Source: DATFES01 sp035457725
Lineage (GTDB): Bacteria > Pseudomonadota > Alphaproteobacteria > CACIAM-22H2
DNA: 15,733 nucleotides
Direction of reading: 5' to 3'
Assembly (NCBI GenBank): GCA_035457725.1
Contig: DATIBC010000016.1
Coordinates: 1-15,733 of the forward strand
The translations under genes and the position numbers were made by a program. Each line of letters starts with the position of its first letter. Within the stretch, counting starts at the first letter, position 1. Shown one piece after another: positions 7,008 to 14,466 of this stretch. Below the pieces are notes generated by a model. It saw only the letters and a list, made by a program, of their open reading frames with translations, was not told where the DNA came from and searched no databases.

Positions 7008-7985
7008 TCAGTTCGGCTTGCTGAGGAGCGCCCTGAGCTTCGGCCCGTGTTCGGGGCTCTTATCGATGATCGACTTCCAGCCCACATCATAAGCCTTGGC
7101 GACGTATTGTTTGCCTGCGTCGCCTTCGAACTTAATGACCTGGATACCTGCCGCGGCTTGTCGTTGGGTTTCACTCTGCGCAAGCTTGGCGTACTCGGGC
7201 AACAGATTCTCGAGCCAAAGCGCCTGACGATTGAGGAAGTCGCGCTGCTTGTCGTCGAGTTTCTTCCATGCATCGAGATTGACCAGCACGCTAACTTCGG
7301 CGTTGTAGAAGCCCGGATCGACTCGGAACTTCGTCCGCTCCTGCCAGCCGAGGTCGAAGATCCCGTAGATCGGCCAGCCATAACCGTCGACCACGCCGCG
7401 CTCGAGCGCCGTATAGACCTCGCCGGGCGGCGTCTGCACGACCGAGGCGCCGAGCGCTTGGAAGAAGTCGCGATAAACCGGCGTGATGCGGATCTTGAGC
7501 CCGGAAAGGTCCGGCTTGTCGATCTTTTTCGTCAGATACAGGTGGAAAGGGCTGTAATCGACGGAACGCGCCAGATACCACGCATTCATCTTTTGGTTCC
7601 ACAGCTGATTGATGTACGCCCACGCCCCATTCTTGCGCTGCTCCTCCATGGTGACCTGGGACAGCTTGAGCGCGTCCGACTCCGGCATGATGTTGGTGTA
7701 AAACGCCCCGGTCACGTTCGCCATATCGACGACGCCGGTGCGCACCGCATTACCCACCTCGAACGGCGGCATCGCCTTGGGTCCGCCGAGATAGTTTATC
7801 TGCACGAGGCCCTTGCCATCGGCGTTCACCTTGTCGATGAAGCGCTCGAAGAGTATCGAGCTGCCGGTGCGCTCGGCGAACGCGTTCACGGCCTTGAACG
7901 TCACCTCCGCCGCGTTCGTCGCGCCGGTGGCGCTTACCGCCAAGGCGACCAACGCCGCGCCCATCAAGTAGCTGCGTACTGACAT
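7008..7985 (-). CDS. dctP: TRAP transporter periplasmic substrate-binding protein
   Basis: Periplasmic solute receptor of the TRAP importer, 325 residues. The signal peptide MSVRSYLMGAALVALAVSAT..NAA has likely cleavage after residue 26. Family features include ILFERFIDKVNADGKGLVQINYLG, the carboxylate-binding Arg in GLKIRITPVYRDFFQALGA (R166), VVQTPPGEVYTALERGVVDGYGWP and the helix KLDDKQRDFLNR. The Arg argues for a carboxylic-acid ligand. The ATG at 7985 is preferred over one at 8003 because AAAGGGAGGGAC stands before it at good spacing. It lies 39 bp after iorB, so the importer is probably co-transcribed with the oxidoreductase, which suggests an aromatic or 2-oxo-acid ligand (inference). 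Confidence 0.94.
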   Translation of the reverse strand: MSVRSYLMGAALVALAVSATGATNAAEVTFKAVNAFAERTGSSILFERFIDKVNADGKGLVQINYLGGPKAMPPFEVGNAVRTGVVDMANVTGAFYTNIMPESDALKLSQVTMEEQRKNGAWAYINQLWNQKMNAWYLARSVDYSPFHLYLTKKIDKPDLSGLKIRITPVYRDFFQALGASVVQTPPGEVYTALERGVVDGYGWPIYGIFDLGWQERTKFRVDPGFYNAEVSVLVNLDAWKKLDDKQRDFLNRQALWLENLLPEYAKLAQSETQRQAAAGIQVIKFEGDAGKQYVAKAYDVGWKSIIDKSPEHGPKLRALLSKPN

Positions 7986-8024
7986 GAAGTCCCTCCCTTT
8001 CATGACTTCCTTGGTTCGCCCGAT

Positions 8025-9569
8025 TCATTCTCCCGCGCGGGCCAGTCGCGATTCGACCGGAGGCGCGAGGTTTGCCGCCGATTTGTCCGGCGCTGCGGTC
8101 AGTTCGGTTAGCGTCCGCGCAAGCGTATCACCCTCGGGGTCGGCCAGCGCCGCCTCGCGCGCCACGGCGAGCAAGCGTGCCTCCGGCACGCAGCCTTCGA
8201 TCAGCGTCGCGAAGATTCGGCGGAAATTTTCCCACCCGCGGCGGTGGGTGTCGCCATATCCCTTGATCAGGCGCGCACATTCGGCGATCTCGAGCGCGGC
8301 CGCCCGGTCGTGCGCGGCGACGCGGCGAATCTCGCCAAGCCACGCTTCGATGCGGTTCTGCTCTTCGATGTAACGCGAGGATCGCCGTCGCCACGATCGC
8401 AACGCGGCCAGCGAACGCAACACGGCGAAGCCGAACACGGCGGAAGTCTTGACGTGCATGCCGATGTTGAGCCGATCGGCCAGTCCGAGGCGCGTCACCA
8501 ATGTTCTGAGCGCCCGCGCTGGGACGGGCGGAAGGACGGCGCAAATCTCGTCGAGGCCGGGCTTCAGGTATTCGACGACCGCGATTGGCTCGTCCGGTTT
8601 CGCACCTACCTCGGCGCGAACACGGGCAAACCTGGACGATCGGGTTTTTAGGTCGGCGACTCGGATGACATCCTCGTAACTCATCCATAACGCGAGATGC
8701 CGGCCGGTTTCAGCGGTGAGGCGCCAGTCGTCATCCGCCGAGTCGAGCCCCAGCACCGGCTCGAGCCGATCGAGGTAGAGTTCGGCGTAGGCGGCATCTT
8801 GATAGTCGACGAGGCGCGACACGCCTTCTTCGAGAATGCGATGCGTCTCGGCCGGAAAGGCGCCGCGCAGCCGCGCCTGCGGTGTCGTGCGCCATGCGCG
8901 CTTCGCGGAAATCGGCGCAAGCTCCTCGCTCGTCCCGGCGGCGAGATCGTGACCGGCCGCGAAACCGCGCAAGTTGGCCTCCACCGCCTTGCCGCGGGCT
9001 CGGATCGCCGCCTCGCACGCCGAGCGCGGCAACGGGAACGCGCCCGACCCGGCCATGGCGCCGAACAAGACCGCGTTGATGACGCTCCCGCTCGCCTGCG
9101 CGGTGCGATTCATGTCTGCCAGCACGGACTTATTGGCAAGTCGGGCAGCGGCACGGACGATTCGCGAATCCTCGAAGCGACCGTCGCCCATGTGCATCTT
9201 CTCGGAAGTCGCGTAGACACGATGGGTCGATGCGACAAGCGTCGTGCGATCGGGGCTGACGTAGCCGTTTTGCATCGCGCGGCCGGCCTCGATCAGTTCC
9301 GAGGCGACCATCAAGTCGATGTTTCCGGGGTTCGGCGTCAGCGCCAATATCGGCCGCCGAGCGCCGAGCGCGGCCAGCTTTGTCGGGAAGATTTCGACGT
9401 AATAGGTGGTTGCACCCGTCCGCTGCGCGACGCCCGGTATCGAGGTGCTTTGCGCCGGAAAGCCCTCCCCGACCGCGGCCGTGACGACCCAGTCGGCGAG
9501 CACGCCCCCGCCTTCGCCGCCCAGCGCGGCGATGAGTATGCTGATCGGCCTTTGCGCGAGCGTCGTCAC
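8025..9569 (-). CDS. iorB: indolepyruvate oxidoreductase beta subunit with C-terminal extension
   Basis: Second subunit of 2-oxoacid (indolepyruvate/arylpyruvate):ferredoxin oxidoreductase, 514 residues. The N-terminal part (about residues 8-210) is the gamma-type pyruvate ferredoxin oxidoreductase domain: ISILIAALGGEGGGVLADW, then FPAQSTSIPGVAQRTGATTYYVE, LMVASELIEAGRAM and NAVLFGAMAGSGAFPL. The remaining 300 residues form an extra domain typical of the long IorB of proteobacteria, with DYQDAAYAELYLDRL, ALWMSYEDVIRVADLKTR and LIKGYGDTHRRGWENF. Classical archaeal IorB is only about 200 residues. The GTG at 9569 overlaps the iorA stop as GTGA, and conserved sequence starts a few residues later; the longer open frame upstream lies inside iorA and was not used. 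Confidence 0.92.
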   Translation of the reverse strand: MTTLAQRPISILIAALGGEGGGVLADWVVTAAVGEGFPAQSTSIPGVAQRTGATTYYVEIFPTKLAALGARRPILALTPNPGNIDLMVASELIEAGRAMQNGYVSPDRTTLVASTHRVYATSEKMHMGDGRFEDSRIVRAAARLANKSVLADMNRTAQASGSVINAVLFGAMAGSGAFPLPRSACEAAIRARGKAVEANLRGFAAGHDLAAGTSEELAPISAKRAWRTTPQARLRGAFPAETHRILEEGVSRLVDYQDAAYAELYLDRLEPVLGLDSADDDWRLTAETGRHLALWMSYEDVIRVADLKTRSSRFARVRAEVGAKPDEPIAVVEYLKPGLDEICAVLPPVPARALRTLVTRLGLADRLNIGMHVKTSAVFGFAVLRSLAALRSWRRRSSRYIEEQNRIEAWLGEIRRVAAHDRAAALEIAECARLIKGYGDTHRRGWENFRRIFATLIEGCVPEARLLAVAREAALADPEGDTLARTLTELTAAPDKSAANLAPPVESRLARAGE

Positions 9570-11710
9570 GTGGTCGCCGATCGCCGATCGCCACCGGCCA
9601 GCCGCGCAATGATCGCTCGACGCGCCCGCTCGACCAGGCGATCCCACCAGTTCGGGTTCTGGACGATCTCGGCGCGATAGAACGACGGGCATAACACCGC
9701 GGCATGCGCGACCTCGCCGCACAGCCCGCACCCGACGCAGCCGGTATTGACCGTCGCCACCGGGTCGGTCCGCAGCGGATCGGGATTCGTCTTTATGGTC
9801 AGCGAGGGGCATCCCGAAAGGCGTATGCACGAGTGGTCGCCGGTGCAAACGTCGTCGTCGACGCCGAAGCGCGTGCGCACGACGCGCTCGCCCGCGGCGA
9901 GTTGCTTGGCGACCAGCGGTCGCTCGCGGCGTTGGCGGGCGAGCTGGCATTCGCCGTCGGCGATGATGACCTTGAGTCCCGGCTCTTTGCTCTTCAACGC
10001 CTCGCGCAGCGTCCGCGCCATCGTCGCCACGCTGTAACTGCGAATCGTCCGCAGCCACTTGACGCCGAGCGCCTTGACCGCCGCGTCGATGCGCATGTCG
10101 GTCGGCTCGTCGCGCAGGTTTTTACCCGATGATGGAATGTTCTGCTGGCCGGTCGCCGAGGTGTAGCCGTTCTTCATGATGATCAGGATTCCGTCGTCGC
10201 GGTTAAACACCGCATTGGCGACGCCGGTGACCAGTCCGTTGTGCCAAAACCCGCCATCGCCCATGATGCTGACGACGCGCTTGCTGAAATTGGGCGCAAG
10301 GCCGCTCGAACTGGCGAGGCCGAGCCCATAGCCGAGCACCGTATTGCCGATATTGAACGGCGGCAGCGTTGAGAACGTATGGCAGCCGATATCGGCGCTG
10401 ACGTGAAGGCGGCCGACGTCGCGTTCGACGATTTTCATCGCGCTGAATACCGGGCGCTCGGGACAGCCGACGCAGAAGCCGGGCGGTCGCGCCGGAACGG
10501 CTGCACCCAGAAGTTCCGCAGCGATGCGCTTCGGCCGCGTGTTGCCTTCAAACGTCTCGGAGATCTTCACCAGATCGATCCCGGCCGGTGCCGAACCCTC
10601 GAGGAAGCGCGCGACGCCGGTCAGCACCACCTCGCCGGTGTATTCGCCGGCCATCGGCAACACCTCCTTGCCGACGAGGCGCGTGTCGATGTCAGCCTTG
10701 CGCAGGATCGCGTTGATCGCCTCCTCGAGATATGCCGGCTGACCCTCCTCGACGACGAGAACCGCGCGCTTGTCGGCGCAAAACTCCGCCACCTCGTCGG
10801 GAACCAGCGGATACGTCACATTAAGGACGTAGATGGGCACGTCGCCGGCCCCGAAAGCATCGGCGAGCCCGAGTTGCTGGAGCGCGCGAACAACCGTGTT
10901 GTACATGCCGCCTTGCACGATGACGCCGATCTCGGCGAGACGGCCTTCGAATACCTCGTTGAGTCCGTGTTCGCGCACGAATTTGACCGCGGCCGGCCAA
11001 CGCACCTCGACCTTGTGCCTTTCCTGCGCATACGTCGCCGGCGGCAGGCAGATTCGGCCGAAGTCGAAATCGGGTTCGGCGATCGTTCGCTTGCGCGAGA
11101 GTTGCGGCGCACGGTTCTGTCGTGTCGTAAAGCTGCCGAAGAGGTGACAGGCGCGGATCCGCAGCTCCAGCATCACCGGCGTGTGGCTTGCCTCCGACAA
11201 CTCGAAGCTCTTTTCGACCATGCGGACAATCGTCGGCAAGTCCGGCCGGGGATCGACCAGCCAGATCTGCGATTTCATCGCAAAGGCATGGCTGCGCTCC
11301 TGGATGATGCTGGCGCCCTCGCCATAATCCTCGCCGATGACGATAAGGGCGCCACCGCGCACGCCGGCCGAAGCGACGTTGGACAGCGCATCGGAGGCGA
11401 CATTGGTACCGACCGTCGATTTCCACGTCACCGCGCCGCGCAAGGGGTAGTTGATCGAGGCCCCGAGCATCGCCGCGGCCCCCGCCTCGTTCGCGCAGCT
11501 CTCGAAATGAACCCCAAGCCCGTCGAGAATGTCGCGCGCGTCGGTGAGAACGTCGATCAAGTGCGAGACCGGGGCACCCTGGTACCCGCCGATGTAACTG
11601 ACCCCCGATTGGAGCAGCGCCTTGGTCACGGCGAGGATGCCTTCGCCATGGAACGTCTCGCCCTCGCCCAGTCGCAGCGACCGGACCTCCTCCTTGAACG
11701 AACGCTCCAT
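9566..11710 (-). CDS. iorA: indolepyruvate ferredoxin oxidoreductase alpha subunit
   Basis: Thiamine-diphosphate subunit, 714 residues, full length. With IorB it oxidatively decarboxylates arylpyruvates (indole-, phenyl- or hydroxyphenylpyruvate) to aryl-acetyl-CoA, reducing ferredoxin. The N-terminal domain carries GEGILAVTKALLQSGVSYIGGYQGAPVS. The ThDP site is GDGGFWHNG (GDG at 484-486) followed by KNGYTSATG (N514). The C-terminal ferredoxin-like part has a first cluster C622-x2-D625-x2-C628-x5-C634-P, in which Asp stands where a second Cys is usual, and a second cluster C658-x2-C661-x2-C664-x9-C674-P. GGGAGGACGC precedes the ATG. First gene of the five-gene minus-strand operon, divergent from the CoA ligase. 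Confidence 0.94.
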   Translation of the reverse strand: MERSFKEEVRSLRLGEGETFHGEGILAVTKALLQSGVSYIGGYQGAPVSHLIDVLTDARDILDGLGVHFESCANEAGAAAMLGASINYPLRGAVTWKSTVGTNVASDALSNVASAGVRGGALIVIGEDYGEGASIIQERSHAFAMKSQIWLVDPRPDLPTIVRMVEKSFELSEASHTPVMLELRIRACHLFGSFTTRQNRAPQLSRKRTIAEPDFDFGRICLPPATYAQERHKVEVRWPAAVKFVREHGLNEVFEGRLAEIGVIVQGGMYNTVVRALQQLGLADAFGAGDVPIYVLNVTYPLVPDEVAEFCADKRAVLVVEEGQPAYLEEAINAILRKADIDTRLVGKEVLPMAGEYTGEVVLTGVARFLEGSAPAGIDLVKISETFEGNTRPKRIAAELLGAAVPARPPGFCVGCPERPVFSAMKIVERDVGRLHVSADIGCHTFSTLPPFNIGNTVLGYGLGLASSSGLAPNFSKRVVSIMGDGGFWHNGLVTGVANAVFNRDDGILIIMKNGYTSATGQQNIPSSGKNLRDEPTDMRIDAAVKALGVKWLRTIRSYSVATMARTLREALKSKEPGLKVIIADGECQLARQRRERPLVAKQLAAGERVVRTRFGVDDDVCTGDHSCIRLSGCPSLTIKTNPDPLRTDPVATVNTGCVGCGLCGEVAHAAVLCPSFYRAEIVQNPNWWDRLVERARRAIIARLAGGDRRSATT

Positions 11711-11931
11711 GCGTCCTCCCGACGCTTCGCCGACCTGCCCCAGGCGCGCAATATTTTATACTTGAAACAACTTACCGCGCGGCGACAGGCGTTTCAACAC
11801 GGCACCGGATACGCGGGAATGGACACCATGACGCGGCCACCCGTCGTTCGATATAACAATGCCGATCGCGCCTCCTTCGATGCCTCGGGTCCCACTTTGC
11901 GACCTAGCGCGGCGCTGGAAGGATCGACTGC
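11711..11931. promoter_or_regulatory. divergent control region between iorA operon and acyl-CoA ligase
   Basis: 221 bp between two divergent start codons; it must hold both promoters unless transcription starts inside genes. It contains an AT-rich stretch (11750-11772, AATATTTTATACTTGAAACA) unusual for this GC-rich window, close to iorA. It also holds the inverted repeat listed separately. On the minus strand TTGAAA at 11797-11792 could be a -35 box, but no good -10 box follows at 17 bp. No regulator gene lies in the window. Confidence 0.45.
11762..11797. promoter_or_regulatory. inverted repeat TTGAAAC-N22-GTTTCAA, candidate operator
   Basis: Perfect 7-bp arms at 11762-11768 and 11791-11797, about three helical turns apart, centred between the AT-rich stretch and the rest of the iorA/ligase spacer. 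Two half-sites on one DNA face would suit a dimeric regulator. The repeat is seen directly; its function is inference. Confidence 0.35.
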
Positions 11932-13782
11932 ATGACGGATCAAGCAAGATCGCGCCGAGCCAGGATAAACCTCGCCGCGCCAGCGGTCGCCATCGAGCGC
12001 TTGCCGAGCGGTGCGATGATCATGCGCAGCGCGCGGCCGCTCGACCCGCATGAGCGTTGCATCGGCGACATGCTCGTCCATTGGGCCGAGCGAGCGCCCT
12101 CGCGCCCATTTCTCGCCGAGCGCGACGGCGAGAGTTGGCGAACGATGACGTTCGCTGAAGTCGCCGCGGCGACGCGCTCGATCGCGCAGTCGATTCTCGA
12201 TCGCCGCCTGTCGGCCGACCGTCCTGTCGTGGTCCTCACCGACAACGCAATCGACCATGCTCTTTTGATGCTTGGCGCGATGCATGTCGGCGTGCCGGTA
12301 TGTCCGATTTCGCCGGCGTATTCGATGATTTCGCGCGACTATGGCAAGCTGCGCTACATCCTTGAGTTGCTCAGGCCGGGCCTGATTTATGCGGCTGATG
12401 GCGAAAAATGCGCCCGGGCGCTCGCCGCAACGAATTCCTTCGGCGCCGAATTGGTGGTGAGCGCGAACTCGCATCGGGACCGCCCGGCGACCATGTTCCA
12501 TGATCTGCTCGCGCGATCGCCCCAACCCGCGGTCGACGCCGCGTTTAACGCCGTCGGTCCTGATACGATCGCCAAAATCCTGTTCACCTCGGGCTCGACC
12601 GGCGAGCCGAAGGGCGTGATCAACACCCAGCGCATGCTGTGCTCGAACCAGCAGGCGATCGCACAGGTCTGGCCGTTCCTCGCCGAAAAGCCGCCGGTTA
12701 TCGTCGACTGGCTGCCATGGAACCACACATTCGGCGGCAATCACAACTTCAACATGATCCTGCGCCACGGCGGATCGCTTTACATCGACGACGGCAGGCC
12801 CACGCCCGGTTTGATCGAGAAGACGGTCGCCAATTTGCGCCAGATTTCGCCCACTCTGCATTTCAATGTCCCGCGCGGCTTCGATTTGCTCCTGCCTTAT
12901 CTCGAGAGCGACGCGGCGCTGCGGACCAGTTTTTTCGCCCGTCTCGATCTCGTGTTCTATGCCGGCGCGGCGCTGCCGCAGACCCTGTGGGAGCGTCTGG
13001 AGAGCGTGGCGATCGCGGCCCGCGGCGAACGCGTCATGATGGCGTCCGCCTGGGGATCGACCGAGACCGCACCGATGGTCACCACGGTGCATTTTCCGAT
13101 CGATCGCGCCGGCGTCATCGGCGTGCCGGCGCCGGGATGCGAGCTGAAACTGGTCCCCAATTCCGGCAAGCTCGAGTTGCGGGTGCGCGGGCCAAACGTG
13201 ACGCCCGGATACTGGAAACGCGATGATCTGACGCGCGCCGCCTTTGACGCCGACGGATTTTATATGATTGGCGATGCCGGCAAGTTGGTCGATCCCGACG
13301 ATCCATCGAAAGGCATCGAATTCGATGGCCGCATCGCTGAAGATTTCAAGCTAATGTCGGGAACGTGGGTTCATGTCGGCGCGATCAGGGTCGCTGCGAT
13401 CGCAGCGCTAGCGCCTGTGGCTCAGGATGTCGTCGTCACCGGTCATGGCCGCGCGGAAATCGGGTTGCTGGTGTTTCTCAACCCGGCGGGCTGCCGGAAG
13501 CTCAGCCGAACAGCCGCGAGCGACACGCCGCTTACCGAGCTCATTCGATGTCCAGAAGTGCGCGCGGCGGTCGCCGCCGGGCTCGAGCGATTGGCGGCGG
13601 CCGGCGGCGGCGCGGCCAGTCGGCCGACGCGTGCGCTGCTGATGGCCGAACCGCCATCGATCGATGACGGAGAGATCACCGACAAGGGGTACATCAATCA
13701 GCTTTCGGTCCTGGCGCGCCGGGCGGAACTGGTCGAGCGCCTCCATGCCGAGCCGACCGACCCCGATGTCGTCCGCCTCTAG
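11932..13782 (+). CDS. feruloyl-CoA synthase-like aryl-acid:CoA ligase (AMP-forming)
   Basis: Adenylate-forming ligase, 616 residues, which would activate an aromatic acid (ferulate, coumarate, cinnamate type) with ATP and CoA. The P-loop TSGSTGEPKG is at residues 219-228, WLPWNHTFGGNHNFN follows, WGSTET is at 374-379, the hinge-side motif GFYMIGDAG comes next, and the catalytic Lys of GEITDKGYIN is K585. FDGRIAEDFKLMSGTWVHVG and the overall length match feruloyl-CoA synthases rather than generic acyl-CoA synthetases. GGAAGGA precedes the ATG at fair spacing. The hydratase/aldolase and vanillin dehydrogenase genes that often accompany fcs are not adjacent, so the true substrate is open. Its stop shares the bases CTAG with the stop of the convergent ABC remnant. 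Confidence 0.85.
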   Translation: MTDQARSRRARINLAAPAVAIERLPSGAMIMRSARPLDPHERCIGDMLVHWAERAPSRPFLAERDGESWRTMTFAEVAAATRSIAQSILDRRLSADRPVVVLTDNAIDHALLMLGAMHVGVPVCPISPAYSMISRDYGKLRYILELLRPGLIYAADGEKCARALAATNSFGAELVVSANSHRDRPATMFHDLLARSPQPAVDAAFNAVGPDTIAKILFTSGSTGEPKGVINTQRMLCSNQQAIAQVWPFLAEKPPVIVDWLPWNHTFGGNHNFNMILRHGGSLYIDDGRPTPGLIEKTVANLRQISPTLHFNVPRGFDLLLPYLESDAALRTSFFARLDLVFYAGAALPQTLWERLESVAIAARGERVMMASAWGSTETAPMVTTVHFPIDRAGVIGVPAPGCELKLVPNSGKLELRVRGPNVTPGYWKRDDLTRAAFDADGFYMIGDAGKLVDPDDPSKGIEFDGRIAEDFKLMSGTWVHVGAIRVAAIAALAPVAQDVVVTGHGRAEIGLLVFLNPAGCRKLSRTAASDTPLTELIRCPEVRAAVAAGLERLAAAGGGAASRPTRALLMAEPPSIDDGEITDKGYINQLSVLARRAELVERLHAEPTDPDVVRL

Positions 13783-14112
13783 CGCCGAGGGCCGCGGTCG
13801 TCGTCGCCACGGAGCGGCGCAGATTCGCCGAGATGCACGCCGCTTGACGAGCGCGACAATGTCAAGATGCGATCGTAAAACAGTACGATGTTGGGGCGCG
13901 CGCCCGTGCTCAGCAGGCTCACGCCAGCGAGCTCGCGGTTGAACAGCGACATCATGTCGAGTTCGGCCGCCTCGTCCAGCTCGGAGGTCGCTCCATCCAT
14001 TAGAACCCAATCGGGACGGTGCAGAAGGAGCCGAGCGAACCCCAGGCGTTGCTGCTCGCCGCCTGAGATGATCTCGTGCCATTGCGCATCCTCGTCGATC
14101 CCACCGCGGTAG
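13779..14112 (-). pseudogene. 3' remnant of SbmA/BacA-like (YddA-type) ABC transporter ATPase domain
   Basis: Only the last 110 or so codons are recognisable: IDEDAQWHEIISGGEQQRLG, FARLLLHRPDWVLMDGATSELDEA and FYDRILTL. This is the C-terminal part of the nucleotide-binding domain of fused permease-ATPase exporters. Upstream similarity stops around 14100-14112, where IS66-type sequence begins on the other strand. Catalytic positions are lost: the Glu after Walker B Asp is Gly (codon 13994-13992, MDGATS), and the H-loop His is Ala (13901-13899, TGARP). The frame is still open upstream to 14495, but that part does not resemble a transporter. Missing membrane domain, missing Walker A and lost residues together indicate a dead gene fragment. 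Confidence 0.75.
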
Positions 14113-14316
14113 CGGTGGAGCGCGGAGGAGAAAGCGCGCATCGTCGCCGACGCGGCAGCACTGGACGTGCAGGTGGCAGAGATGGCGCCTCGAAACAGGA
14201 TCAGCCGCAGGCCGCTATATGCCTGCCAACGGACGGCATCGCAAGAGCGAGGCGAGGGCGACCCGCCGAAACTGGTGCCGGCGGTCGTCGTCGGGACGCG
14301 TGGCGGCGACGAGCAA
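14113..14316 (+). pseudogene. IS66-family tnpA (OrfA, helix-turn-helix) remnant
   Basis: In frame with the tnpC tail downstream, this reads RWSAEEKARIVADAAALDV, QVAEMAPRNRISRRPLYAC, then ERGEGDPPKLVPAVVVG. It resembles IS66-family TnpA proteins, which typically carry RRWS..EKARIVAE....G..V.EVARR.G.S...L..WRR and a later P.FVPV segment. The true N-terminus is missing: a TAG stands at 14110-14112 and the convergent ABC remnant begins there. Several conserved positions are changed (ARRHG to APRNR, WRR to CQR), showing decay. The frame stops at TGA 14317-14319. Confidence 0.65.
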
Positions 14317-14319
14317 TGA

Positions 14320-14466
14320 ACCATCCTCGCTTCGCTCATCGAGACCTGCAAACTGAATGACGTCGATCCGCACGCATATCTTGCCGACGGTTTCACGCGG
14401 TTGATCGCCGGACGCCCGATCAGTCGCCTCGACGAACTACTCTCGTGGCGCCGGGTCGCGCATTGA
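14320..14466 (+). pseudogene. IS66-family transposase (TnpC) C-terminal remnant
   Basis: The 48 codons before TGA at 14464-14466 read TILASLIETCKLNDVDPHAY, LADGFTRLIAGRPISRLDEL and LSWRRVAH. This is the characteristic tail of IS66 transposases (ASLIETCKLN.VDP.AYLADVLTR...G.P.SRLDELLPW). Just upstream GGDEQ matches the usual GSDEG, and the TGA at 14317-14319 stands where a Trp codon is common. The catalytic DDE part of the protein is absent. Confidence 0.8.

Noticed and set aside
9570..10058. Extended N-terminus for IorB inside iorA
   Set aside because: The added residues are out-of-frame iorA sequence; the GTG at 9569 gives a normal start and a 4-base overlap.
10379..11935. Long open frame on the plus strand (over 500 codons) antisense to iorA
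   Set aside because: It follows from the GC-rich codon pattern of iorA. Its translation is rich in Arg, His and Asp without any recognisable domain, while the minus-strand product is a clear full-length IorA.
11794..13092. Long minus-strand open frame antisense to the CoA ligase and its upstream region
   Set aside because: The translation is low-complexity Arg/His-rich shadow sequence with no domain; the plus strand encodes all adenylate-forming motifs in order.
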